NCBI RefSeq assembly: GCF_035968265.1
Contig: NZ_JAVYIM010000002.1
Location: 62,001-126,000 of the forward strand
DNA: 64,000 nt
Origin: Nitrosarchaeum sp.
Lineage (GTDB): Archaea > Thermoproteota > Nitrososphaeria > Nitrososphaerales > Nitrosopumilaceae
Direction: 5' to 3'
Shown: positions 25,750 through 32,992 of the stretch, piece by piece
Numbering within the stretch: position 1 is the first letter of the stretch
Layout: each line of letters begins with the position of its first letter
Notes under the pieces: generated by a model
Told to the model about the DNA's origin: nothing
What the model saw: only the letters and a program-made list of their open reading frames with translations
The model's database searches: none
Translations under genes and position numbers: made by a program

Positions 25750-27042
25750 TTAGTTCAAGCCCTGCCTATTTTTGATAACAATTTTACCATTTGGCAATGT
25801 TCCAAGAAACTGCCAACCTTCTATCACTAATTTTTCAAACTCTTCTGGTGTCACAACTCGCTGACTTGTGATCTCTTCGTCTTGTTTTGTGTTGGTCTCA
25901 TAGTCCAAAAACTCTTGACATTTTTTAAAAGACTCGTACATCTCATCAGTCAGTGCTTTTGGGAGTATGCTCTTGTTTGTAGTGTATTTTGCCTCCATGG
26001 AACCAGTGTGTCCCATAAAGAAAACACGAAAGTCATGAGCTATTTTTCCTCTGGATTCTGCAATCAGCAACTGTGTGTCAAAGAACGCTCTTAGCACATA
26101 CGGTCTCCACTTGAATCGTGGTCTCATTGCATCTCGTACGTCTCTTTCAATTATTGCAGTACAAAGAAACTTTTTCTCTTCGTTTTTTCCGCGGAATCTT
26201 TTGTACTTTGAAAAAGGTACTATCACAGGGCTCTCAGGACTGAGAACTTCACCGTCAATCATTCTTTGATTGAGGTATGCAAGTATTTTTTCTGCTCCAG
26301 TTTCTGTAATGAAACTAAAGTACTTGTGTCCTGCCTTTGAGAGTGTTCTTCTTACTACAACTCTTGCAGGTGTTTTTGTAAACCTTGCAATGCCGTGTAT
26401 CACTTCAAGTTCTGGCAGATCCTGTATCATCAGCCCGTCTGTTGCATTGTGATTGCCCAGTACTTGCGGTCGCAGTCCAGCTTTTCCCATCAGTGCCATT
26501 ACTGCACCCGATCTTAGATTTGCTCTGTTGAACAGTTCTGTCAGCTCTGATGCCTCTGGAACTCGCTCATCTACAAGCGATGGAGTTGCATCAACATTTG
26601 CAATTCGTATTCTTCTCTTTACCTCAATGTCAAAGTGATGTAACCATGACTTGACTGATGTAACTATAGTCTTGATGTACTGAGGTGCATATCTTTTTCT
26701 CTCAAGCGTTGTGATGTTATCTTCTAGAAGATCTGCTACTGCTCTTGGGTCTTTGAGTCCTAACTCGATTAACTCCTTTGGAGTTATTTTGTTGTTCTCG
26801 CAGAATTTTCCGAGTTTTCGCAGTCTTACCTCTGCTGTTACGATACTGCTTCTTGCTAGGTTGTCATACCAGCGTCGTATGTCTTGGTTTGAAAGAAGGC
26901 TGTCTTTTTTTGTGATTCTTTTTTGTTTTGCAGTTGTTATTTGGCTTTGTTCTTGCGTCAATTTTTTTCCCACATCAGACTGCACATTTGTGCAGACCTC
27001 ATCAGTAATTGTAAGTGGATTTATCGTATTTACTGTTTTCAT
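25750..27042 (-). CDS. tyrosine recombinase / archaeal integrase
   Basis: 430 residues. An N-terminal core-binding part (about 50-150, RRWYDNLARSSIVTAEVRL) precedes the catalytic domain. Likely catalytic residues are R191 (KAGLRPQVLG), R318 (YVLRAFFDTQL), H345 (FMGHTG) and Y353 (AKYTTNK). This pattern is that of archaeal element integrases, in which the R-box histidine is replaced. It should catalyse insertion and excision at tRNA-Val. The gene is unbroken, which differs from SSV-type integrases that are split on integration. Its ATG overlaps the stop codon of the AbrB-like gene (TAATG), so translation is probably coupled. Confidence 0.93.
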   Translation of the reverse strand: MKTVNTINPLTITDEVCTNVQSDVGKKLTQEQSQITTAKQKRITKKDSLLSNQDIRRWYDNLARSSIVTAEVRLRKLGKFCENNKITPKELIELGLKDPRAVADLLEDNITTLERKRYAPQYIKTIVTSVKSWLHHFDIEVKRRIRIANVDATPSLVDERVPEASELTELFNRANLRSGAVMALMGKAGLRPQVLGNHNATDGLMIQDLPELEVIHGIARFTKTPARVVVRRTLSKAGHKYFSFITETGAEKILAYLNQRMIDGEVLSPESPVIVPFSKYKRFRGKNEEKKFLCTAIIERDVRDAMRPRFKWRPYVLRAFFDTQLLIAESRGKIAHDFRVFFMGHTGSMEAKYTTNKSILPKALTDEMYESFKKCQEFLDYETNTKQDEEITSQRVVTPEEFEKLVIEGWQFLGTLPNGKIVIKNRQGLN

Positions 27043-27257
27043 TATAGATCTATTTCCTCATCTCCGTTCTTTGCACGTACAGGTACAAGTTTTAGACAAT
27101 TATCTGCCATGATTAGTCTCACTGTTGTGATTTTCTCATATCTTGTGCTCTGAATGAATCTCTTTGGAATGGTTACAATATGGCTAAAATTCATTTTTGA
27201 AATCTTTCTCTCACCAAAATCGATCTCTTTCTCTGAATCTTTTGATTCTTTTCTCAT
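27042..27257 (-). CDS. AbrB/SpoVT-like DNA-binding protein
   Basis: 71 residues from ATG 27257. KISKMNFSHIVTIPKRFIQ and VRLIMADNCLKLVPV form the swapped-hairpin AbrB pattern seen in many archaeal regulators and antitoxins. Its stop codon overlaps the integrase start by 1 base (TAATG). It probably controls this operon and perhaps the divergent gene at 27307, which lies 50 bp away. No toxin partner is next to it. Confidence 0.72.
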   Translation of the reverse strand: MRKESKDSEKEIDFGERKISKMNFSHIVTIPKRFIQSTRYEKITTVRLIMADNCLKLVPVRAKNGDEEIDL

Positions 27258-27306
27258 ATTATACAATAATAACAGAAATTAATATCGAAATTTGTATACA
27301 CATTAA

Positions 27307-27708
27307 ATGACGGAATGGCATACTATATCTGCAAAATTTACATCAAGAGAAAAGAAAATTTTAGATATTTTGCGTGATGAATATGGTTTGAGTCATAATC
27401 AATCACTTAGAGGGGGATTGGAATTATTTGTCAGAATACTTGCAATGTGTGAATACTATGTCATGTCAGATAGCAAAATTATGAAAAAAATAAGTCGAGT
27501 TGGTGAAAAATCTATAAAACAAATGGATGCTGATGTTAAAAAAATTCTAGAGAACATACCACGCAAACAACAAGATGAAGAATATGAAAAATTTGCAAAT
27601 GATTCTGCTCGAATACTTTCTAATTTTGATAAAGTTTTTGTTAAAAATAGAAAACGAGGAAGAAAATCATTAAAAACAAAACGTGGAAGACCCAGTACTA
27701 AGCTCTAG
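27307..27708 (+). CDS. putative ribbon-helix-helix protein with AT-hook-like tail
   Basis: 133 residues. The N-terminus has a strand followed by two helices (TISAKFTSREKKILDILRDEYG, then SHNQSLRGGLELFVRIL), which fits a ribbon-helix-helix DNA-binding fold. A charged helical middle follows. The end carries two AT-hook-like motifs, NRKRGRKS and KTKRGRPST. It is divergent from the AbrB-integrase operon with a 50-bp shared promoter region, so it could be the element's second regulator or a chromatin-like protein. The assignment is by pattern only. Confidence 0.62.
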   Translation: MTEWHTISAKFTSREKKILDILRDEYGLSHNQSLRGGLELFVRILAMCEYYVMSDSKIMKKISRVGEKSIKQMDADVKKILENIPRKQQDEEYEKFANDSARILSNFDKVFVKNRKRGRKSLKTKRGRPSTKL

Positions 27709-27729
27709 ATTCAAAAATTATTTTTACAT

Positions 27730-28656
27730 TCATCTTAAGAGAAATATTCTTAATCCTACTCTTATGAATAATGCTATAATTATTGCAGCAATAGTAAAGA
27801 AAACAATATCAGTTAGAGTTACAAAAATGGAATCTAATCCAAATATTAACACCACAAACATAATAGGAATAATTAAGGCTGTAATCACTAAAAGCGGAGT
27901 AATTCTAAAGCGGAATCTAAATCCTAACGTTGTTGTAACAACTGCTATGATTGCTAATACAATAGTTAGTTTGATCACATCTATTGAAGTATCAAAAGTA
28001 AATCTGCCAAATGTATTGAATAATTGTGTCATTACTATGATGGCACAAGTTATTGCTATTGGTAATTGGATTGTCGGAATGTTTAATCTAAAACGTGTTT
28101 TATCAGCTAATGTAACTACATATTCTGGATAAGGAGAAACTCCAAATTTTTTAATACCATAATTTTTTGCTTGTTCATTAACTATTGATGTCATTTGTTT
28201 AATAATTTCATTATTTTTATTTAATTCCTCAGGATTTTCTGGAATGATCAGAGATTGATTAAATTCAGTAAGCTTTCTTATTGCTTCTACTAATTCAGGT
28301 GCTATATCCTTATGTTTTTCTAGAATTTTTTCCATTTCAGAAAAAATTTCTGAATTAAGATAAAGAATTTTTTTAGCCTGATCTAATTTATTATTTTTAA
28401 TATAAGTCTGAATATTCACTAAACCTTGTTGTATCCAATGAATCTTGTTTATTGATTCTTTTACTATGTAATCAAATTGTTTTTGTAACATCTTATTGAT
28501 CAATTTGGTGTTTTTGTGTTGGATGTAAAAGAAAATTATTGCAAACATTGCACCAGCACCTAATTCAATAACGAGCGTATCCCAATTAGTAAAATTACAA
28601 GTTGAGAAATTTTCAAGTGTTATACAGGGAATAAGGTTAGCTTGATTGTCAATCAA
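27730..28656 (-). CDS. membrane protein with large cytoplasmic coiled coil
   Basis: 308 residues. One membrane segment near residue 28-46 (TLVIELGAGAMFAIIFFYI), a helical, partly coiled-coil region of about 130 residues (50-180), and a C-terminal block of three or four membrane helices (about 200-305). No catalytic motif is seen. This build (anchor, coil, helix bundle) occurs in membrane effectors of some defence systems and in element-encoded surface-exclusion proteins, but neither role can be claimed. It faces the regulator at 27307, end to end. Confidence 0.62.
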   Translation of the reverse strand: MIDNQANLIPCITLENFSTCNFTNWDTLVIELGAGAMFAIIFFYIQHKNTKLINKMLQKQFDYIVKESINKIHWIQQGLVNIQTYIKNNKLDQAKKILYLNSEIFSEMEKILEKHKDIAPELVEAIRKLTEFNQSLIIPENPEELNKNNEIIKQMTSIVNEQAKNYGIKKFGVSPYPEYVVTLADKTRFRLNIPTIQLPIAITCAIIVMTQLFNTFGRFTFDTSIDVIKLTIVLAIIAVVTTTLGFRFRFRITPLLVITALIIPIMFVVLIFGLDSIFVTLTDIVFFTIAAIIIALFIRVGLRIFLLR

Positions 28657-28825
28657 TCAACATTGTGTAAAAATACAACTTAATAAGAAATTATTTAAAA
28701 CTGTCTAGAATTTCTTTCATTTCATAGTTTCTACTAATGAAATAACATATTCCTAAAATATTCAAAATAAACGTCATAATCTGTCTTTATTATCTGTCAA
28801 ATCTGATAGCTCAGTGATAGCTCAA

Positions 28826-29110
28826 ATGGAATACGTAATTTCAATAGCAAAAAGATACAATCATGCAAGAACTCACTACAAAGATCCTCGAAATCGTGGG
28901 ATAAAAGGCGCAAAACAAATCCTTGGAATCTATTTTATTAACGAAGATGGAAAACTACGCTTTAGAAAAATATCTAGATTGATGGTTCCATATTATCGTG
29001 CTAGGCTTTGGAAGAGAAGAAAATTTGTCTGTCTTGAATGTGGTTATACATTTGCAGGTCTGGTAAAGAAAGAGACTGATAGTCTTGATTGTCCTAATTG
29101 TGATATCTAA
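28826..29110 (+). CDS. small zinc-ribbon protein
   Basis: 94 residues from ATG 28826 (an in-frame GTG lies at 28814). A basic N-terminal part (AKRYNHARTHYKDPRNRGIKG) leads to a C-terminal zinc ribbon: CLECGYTF and CPNC. The basic residues suggest nucleic acid binding. It is unlike any family I can name and stands alone on the plus strand inside the element. Confidence 0.6.
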   Translation: MEYVISIAKRYNHARTHYKDPRNRGIKGAKQILGIYFINEDGKLRFRKISRLMVPYYRARLWKRRKFVCLECGYTFAGLVKKETDSLDCPNCDI

Positions 29111-29224
29111 ACAATTCCATAATATTGCACGAGATCAATATTCATAGAAAGTAGTTTCTATGTGCTTATTTTGCCATATAAACAGAAATTTCAGTATGAA
29201 ATTAACAAATTCTATAGAATACTG

Positions 29225-29674
29225 TTATTTTTTAGAAAGTTCAGATAATATTTTGTTTAATTTTATTTTTCCAACATCCGTTAATTTCCAAGCTTTTTTT
29301 CCATTTATTGTAGTTTTTGCATCTGTGAGCATTCTATCTTCTTTTACTATTCTATTTTTAAAATTACCCCCAACACTTGGTAACCAGCTTGAATTCAAAA
29401 GAAATCCCTTTTCACCACAACTCTGAATAAAACCTTCTATATTCATAATTGGATTAGAACTGAATGACCATAAAATAGGAATCAATTGACGTTCATCTAA
29501 TTTCATTAAAGATTCGATTAAATTTTCAGGTATGTTTATTGAAATTTCATTATTTGATAATACTTCAGGTTTATTTTTAATTGAAATTTTAGGATTTTTT
29601 ATCGTTTTTTCAAAGTTTAAAGTTCCATCATGTGTTTTTCCATCATCATCTGTAATTGTTATGTGGACTTTCAT
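29225..29674 (-). CDS. hypothetical protein with C-terminal winged-helix-like segment
   Basis: 149 residues. The N-terminal third is beta-rich (KVHITITDDDGKTHDGTLNF). The C-terminal third (NGKKAWKLTDVGKIKLNKIL) resembles the last helix and wing of winged-helix domains that end in LTDxG, as in many archaeal element proteins. It lies 60 bp downstream of the HEPN-like gene in the same direction and may be the last gene of that operon. The function is unknown. Confidence 0.55.
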   Translation of the reverse strand: MKVHITITDDDGKTHDGTLNFEKTIKNPKISIKNKPEVLSNNEISINIPENLIESLMKLDERQLIPILWSFSSNPIMNIEGFIQSCGEKGFLLNSSWLPSVGGNFKNRIVKEDRMLTDAKTTINGKKAWKLTDVGKIKLNKILSELSKK

Positions 29675-29734
29675 TTATTTTTAATTGTAATTGAAGTTTA
29701 AATGCATTATCTAATGATGAAATAAAGATAAATT

Positions 29735-30493
29735 CTATAATATTTTTGTTTTGGAATAAATTAATTTCAGAAGTATAGCAGTGTTCTGAATTTGAGATCT
29801 TGCTATATCGGAGTCTCTAGGAAATTCTGATAATAATGAAGGATGAGCACCTCCTGCTCCTAAATCAGCAATAAGAATTCCTAATGATTTGTATTTATCA
29901 GGATACAATTCTTCTTTTAGTGCCCATTTGTGAAGAGATGTTATTCCCATATACAAAGTCCCAATTTTCTTTTGACATTTAGGACAAATATTATCTCGAA
30001 TTGGTTCAGTTTTTGTAATTTTTTTGTAACAAGAGACTAATGCACCTTCAAAAGATCTTCTACACATAACCAAACATGCAAGGTATGAATTAGTATTGTA
30101 ACAATCTATGGCTTCCAATAGATCTTTTTTATGTTCATTATTAGGAATAATTTCAGATATTTGAAAATCATTATTTTGTTTAATTGTTTCAAATTCATTT
30201 TCAATTTCTGGCCAAAACATTTCTAAATTTTTTAATGTATTTAATTTGACATCTGTATTATTTTCATCAAGTAAAATTGAAATTTGTGAATCAAAATTTT
30301 TCATTATTTTCTTAGAGATATTAGAGTTTTTTATAACTGCTTGAAAATTAAGATTTTTCTTTTTTAATTCAATAAGAGTTTTTTGTAGATTATTTTTATA
30401 ATGACTATGTCTAGGATATTTTTTTAAATTTATTAAAGAACTTTTGACATTTTTTAATGAATATTCTAATTCTGTTAGTGATTCCTTAGTCAT
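29735..30493 (-). CDS. HEPN/DUF4145-like protein with zinc-ribbon insert
   Basis: 252 residues. A helical N-terminal half (1-130) is followed by EAIDCYNTNSYLACLVMCR and RSFEGALVSCYKK, which fit the helix pair of DUF4145/HEPN-type domains found near restriction and other defence genes. A CPKCQKK half-ribbon is inserted after it, then ADLGAGGAHPSLLSEFPRD, also typical of this family's end. The R-x4-6-H motif of active HEPN ribonucleases is not clear, so it may be a sensor or scaffold rather than a nuclease. Its start overlaps the upstream stop (ATGA), so it is the third gene of an operon from 31409. Confidence 0.62.
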   Translation of the reverse strand: MTKESLTELEYSLKNVKSSLINLKKYPRHSHYKNNLQKTLIELKKKNLNFQAVIKNSNISKKIMKNFDSQISILLDENNTDVKLNTLKNLEMFWPEIENEFETIKQNNDFQISEIIPNNEHKKDLLEAIDCYNTNSYLACLVMCRRSFEGALVSCYKKITKTEPIRDNICPKCQKKIGTLYMGITSLHKWALKEELYPDKYKSLGILIADLGAGGAHPSLLSEFPRDSDIARSQIQNTAILLKLIYSKTKIL

Positions 30494-31077
30494 TGATTAT
30501 TTTTTGAGCCAGCTGCTAATTCTTTAATTGTTTCGTATGCTTTTGTACGACCTATACCTGTTGTAAGTTTGTACTCTGTACCTTTTCCAGAACCTCGTGC
30601 TCTAAATAAATCAGGATTTTGTTTAAGATATGTAGATAAATTATATCCATGATCTTGAATTCCTATTTCTCGTAGATGTTGAGTTAATTGTTGAGTTTTC
30701 ATCCAATCAACACCAAAAATTTGTTCATATGTTATCATAATGCATAAAGCTCCTTTAATCATTTTCTGAGAATCATTTTTTTCATTAATAGGTACTACTA
30801 ATTCAAATTTATTTTCTTTAATACTAATAATATCAGTTAATTGTTCTACAGTTATTCCACATGAATTTGCAAATTTATTGATTGTATCACCTGTTTTTAT
30901 AGGATCTTGTTTTTCGTGCTGTGTTATTATTGATTTTGGATTTATAGTAACTTCATGATCTGATAAAATAAGATAATTTAGAATTACCTTAAATGCTTCA
31001 ATTTTATAAGGATCTGGCTGATTACTAACTATTTTTTTGGCAAGTTCAATTTTATCTTTTAATTTATCTTCATTCAT
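30490..31077 (-). CDS. hypothetical protein with C-terminal winged-helix-like domain
   Basis: 195 residues from ATG 31077 (MNEDKLKDK), which overlaps the upstream stop codon as ATGA. The N-terminal 100 residues are mostly helical. The C-terminal part (WMKTQQLTQHLREIGIQDHG through RARGSGKGTEYKLTTGIGRT) looks like a winged-helix domain with a glycine-rich wing. Its own stop overlaps the start of the HEPN-like gene (ATGA). The strict double overlap implies that the three products are made together. The function is unknown. Confidence 0.62.
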   Translation of the reverse strand: MNEDKLKDKIELAKKIVSNQPDPYKIEAFKVILNYLILSDHEVTINPKSIITQHEKQDPIKTGDTINKFANSCGITVEQLTDIISIKENKFELVVPINEKNDSQKMIKGALCIMITYEQIFGVDWMKTQQLTQHLREIGIQDHGYNLSTYLKQNPDLFRARGSGKGTEYKLTTGIGRTKAYETIKELAAGSKNNQ

Positions 31078-31409
31078 TTTCGTACAACATATTTCCATTT
31101 CCCTTCTTCTTTAATTCGTTCTAAAATTCTTTTTTTAACAAATACATTTCTTAATGCACTATCAACACTTTGTGGAGATTTATAATATCCATTTTTTTTC
31201 ATTTCATCATAAACTTCTGCCGATAATTTTGGGTTACTCAAGAAATTATTATCGATTAACATTTGTATTCCTCCACTTCTTCCTGAATAATCATCTTTTC
31301 CATTTTTTATTTTATTAGATTTAATTGGTTTTAGTGTAAGTTTTTCTAACTTAGATATACGATCTTCATGACCTTCAATAATTTTTTTCAATTTTTCAAT
31401 CTCTTCCAT
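31074..31409 (-). CDS. coiled coil plus winged-helix-like protein
   Basis: 111 residues: an N-terminal coiled coil (KLKKIIEGHEDRISKLEKL), a linker, then a helical domain (GGIQMLIDNNFLSNPKLSAE and later GKWKYVVRK) of a type common in archaeal element proteins, which looks like a winged helix. It is the first gene of the operon that also encodes the second winged-helix-like protein and the HEPN-like protein. The coil suggests a dimer that recruits the partners (inference). Confidence 0.62.
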   Translation of the reverse strand: MEEIEKLKKIIEGHEDRISKLEKLTLKPIKSNKIKNGKDDYSGRSGGIQMLIDNNFLSNPKLSAEVYDEMKKNGYYKSPQSVDSALRNVFVKKRILERIKEEGKWKYVVRK

Positions 31410-31486
31410 AAAAATTTGTATATGGAAACTACTTTAAAAATACGTTAATTAATAAATTTCAATAATAAGTTAATGTCAATTTTATG

Positions 31487-31508
31487 AGCGATCAACATTA
31501 TGATCGCT
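31487..31508. repeat. 8-bp inverted repeat hairpin
   Basis: AGCGATCA (31487-31494) and TGATCGCT (31501-31508) around a 6-nt loop. It overlaps the last codons of the broken zinc gene and lies in the 430-bp gap 31410-31839, which otherwise holds that pseudogene and AT-rich sequence. Confidence 0.45.
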
Positions 31509-31669
31509 TAGTTTTTGCTTTATCGTCGCATTTTGCCCTAACTTTGATGTATTCTTCAATGACATCATGAGTCTCTACAAATCATGACTTTAACTTTCAA
31601 TTCTTTATCATGATGTTCTGTAAGATCTGTCCATTCCTTACAGCAAGGACAAGTTCCTAATCCGCCCAT
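31498..31669 (-). pseudogene. frameshifted small zinc protein (HNH-like)
   Basis: An ATG at 31669 opens a frame with CPCCKEWTDLTEHHDKELK and then VKVMICRDS, where it stops at 31565. The next frame on the same strand continues HDVIEEYIKVRAKCDDKAK to a TAA at 31498-31500. If two bases are restored after the GAC codon, the join reads ICRDCHDVIEEYI. That supplies the missing second CxxC and gives a layout like small HNH-type zinc domains (CPxC, then HH, then CxDCHD). The most likely reading is a gene broken by a 2-nt deletion, or a sequencing error. Confidence 0.6.
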
Positions 31670-31839
31670 AGTTATGAGTAGAGGAAGAAACTAATAGGAT
31701 TTTCTTAATTTATGATTTTTATTCTTTATGTATGAAAGATGTCAAATTTGAGCCTAAATTATCAATTCACAATTAATTCAAGATACAGTAATGATGATGA
31801 GATCATGTTTATATTGAAAATAAGATGTTATGATTTTCA

Positions 31840-32685
31840 TTGAGTCAAGTAGATCCTAGAAGATCAACCGTAGCATTACGCCTATTACTCAGAACAATAA
31901 GAATGAGAAGAGAAGTCACAGTAAGTAAACAAATTTCTGAACGAATGAAAGAAGAGATACGTGAAATAATTGATTTATTGACGACTGACCCAATATTACG
32001 AGGTTATCAAACCATATCAGATGTAAAATATTTCAGATATTTAACATCCAAAAAAATATCATCTCGTAGTTCTTTGTTGATGATGATTGCGAATATTGAA
32101 AGTAGATTAAGAGAAATTAGAAGTAGAGAGATGAATATGCGAGGACAACAAATTCCATATACGATTCCAAACATGCTTGAATCACAAATACAGAATGAAA
32201 CACAGATTAGAGAGTCAAAAATACAAGAAGATATTTCAGATGTAGAACTCGAAGAAATTACACTGGATTCGTTAAAAGGAAAAAAGGTTTTGTTTGGAAT
32301 AATGCCATTTGATAGTGAGTTTATTGATGTCTGGGATGGAGCAATTAAACGAGCTGCAAAAAATACTGGATTTTATCCATTAAGAATAGACATGATTACA
32401 AAATCAAGTGATATTACAGATGACATAATTGAAGTCATAAGACAGTCTAAAATTGTAGTTATAGATGTCACAAAAAATAATCCTAATGTGATGTTTGAAT
32501 TTGGTTATGCATTAGCATTAAAAAAAACACCCGTGGTCATTAGTCAATCTACAGATTACCTTTCTTTTGATATTAAAAATATGAGAACAATAGTTTATCA
32601 GAATTCATGGAAAGGAATTGAAAAACTAAATGGAGAATTACAGAAATTTATCAAAAGTTCCGATAAGAAAACATCCAAAAAATGA
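31840..32685 (+). CDS. TIR-like / deoxyribosyltransferase-like effector candidate
   Basis: 281 residues from TTG 31840. The N-terminal 130 residues are basic and helical with no known domain. Residues 148-265 form an alpha/beta domain of the TIR-like (CAP12/DUF1863-like) and nucleoside deoxyribosyltransferase superfamily: LFGIMPFDSEF at 151-161, SKIVVIDVTKNNPNVMFEFG at 203-222 with candidate catalytic E220, then PVVISQS. Proteins of this group cleave NAD or nucleotide N-glycosidic bonds, and many act in antiviral defence (family knowledge). It is the last cargo gene before the distal att repeat. No cyclase or SAVED partner is present. Confidence 0.7.
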   Translation: MSQVDPRRSTVALRLLLRTIRMRREVTVSKQISERMKEEIREIIDLLTTDPILRGYQTISDVKYFRYLTSKKISSRSSLLMMIANIESRLREIRSREMNMRGQQIPYTIPNMLESQIQNETQIRESKIQEDISDVELEEITLDSLKGKKVLFGIMPFDSEFIDVWDGAIKRAAKNTGFYPLRIDMITKSSDITDDIIEVIRQSKIVVIDVTKNNPNVMFEFGYALALKKTPVVISQSTDYLSFDIKNMRTIVYQNSWKGIEKLNGELQKFIKSSDKKTSKK

Positions 32686-32992
32686 ATCTAAATCAATACT
32701 GAAACCTCTAAATCTTAATTTAGTATCTTAAGAGAAAAAAATAGAAAAGGAGTTTGAGCTACTCCGATAAGCTTACTGCATTTTTTGTCAACTTTTACTC
32801 ACAAAATTCCTTGGACTCGTACTAACTGATAGTGAGAGAACCTGTGGGCCCATTTTTGTTCCTAAAATAGATGGGAAAGTCACTATGATGCAAAAATTAA
32901 ATAATTTCAGAAGAAAAAGTATACTATCATTAACCAATTAAATCATAATTTTACATTGATTGTTTCATCAATGAATATGAACATAATACCAT
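32686..32992. other. junction region of the integrative element
   Basis: No gene is seen in this 307-bp gap. It holds a 5-bp hairpin (GGAGT 32749-32753, ACTCC 32761-32765) with a T-rich stretch shortly after, which may end transcription of the TIR-like gene, and the distal att repeat at 32841-32853. Confidence 0.5.
32841..32853. repeat. att site, distal end
   Basis: CCTGTGGGCCCAT, an exact copy of the 3' end of tRNA-Val. No tRNA can be folded around it, so it is the remnant left by integration. Confidence 0.78.

Larger units (their letters stand above)
25729..32853. mobile_element. integrative element in tRNA-Val (about 7.1 kb)
   Basis: The bounds are a 13-bp direct repeat, CCTGTGGGCCCAT, at the 3' end of tRNA-Val and at 32841-32853. 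A tyrosine integrase lies just inside the tRNA-proximal end. Cargo: AbrB-like and RHH/AT-hook-like regulators, a coiled-coil membrane protein, a zinc-ribbon protein, a winged-helix-like protein, a three-gene operon with a HEPN/DUF4145-like protein, a frameshifted small zinc gene and a TIR-like protein. No replication, conjugation, capsid or ammonia-oxidation gene is recognised, so it is a minimal or degraded integrative element. Confidence 0.85.

Noticed and set aside
27042-27257. AbrB-type antitoxin of a toxin-antitoxin pair
   Set aside because: The adjoining gene is the integrase and no toxin-like gene overlaps it.
27683-28132. 149-residue plus-strand frame inside the element
   Set aside because: It is antisense to the C-terminal helices of the membrane protein at 27730-28656, and its Ile/Val/Asn-rich product is typical of a shadow frame.
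29735-30493. Active HEPN ribonuclease toxin
   Set aside because: No R-x4-6-H motif was found in the expected helix, so only the fold-level assignment is kept.
31840-32685. CBASS or Pycsar system
   Set aside because: No nucleotide cyclase, SAVED, Cap2 or Cap3 gene is nearby, so only a stand-alone TIR-like protein is supported.
32749-32765. tRNA fragment near the distal att site
   Set aside because: The sequence forms only a 5-bp hairpin and cannot be fitted to D-, anticodon- or T-arm positions; just the 13-bp 3' end matches tRNA-Val.
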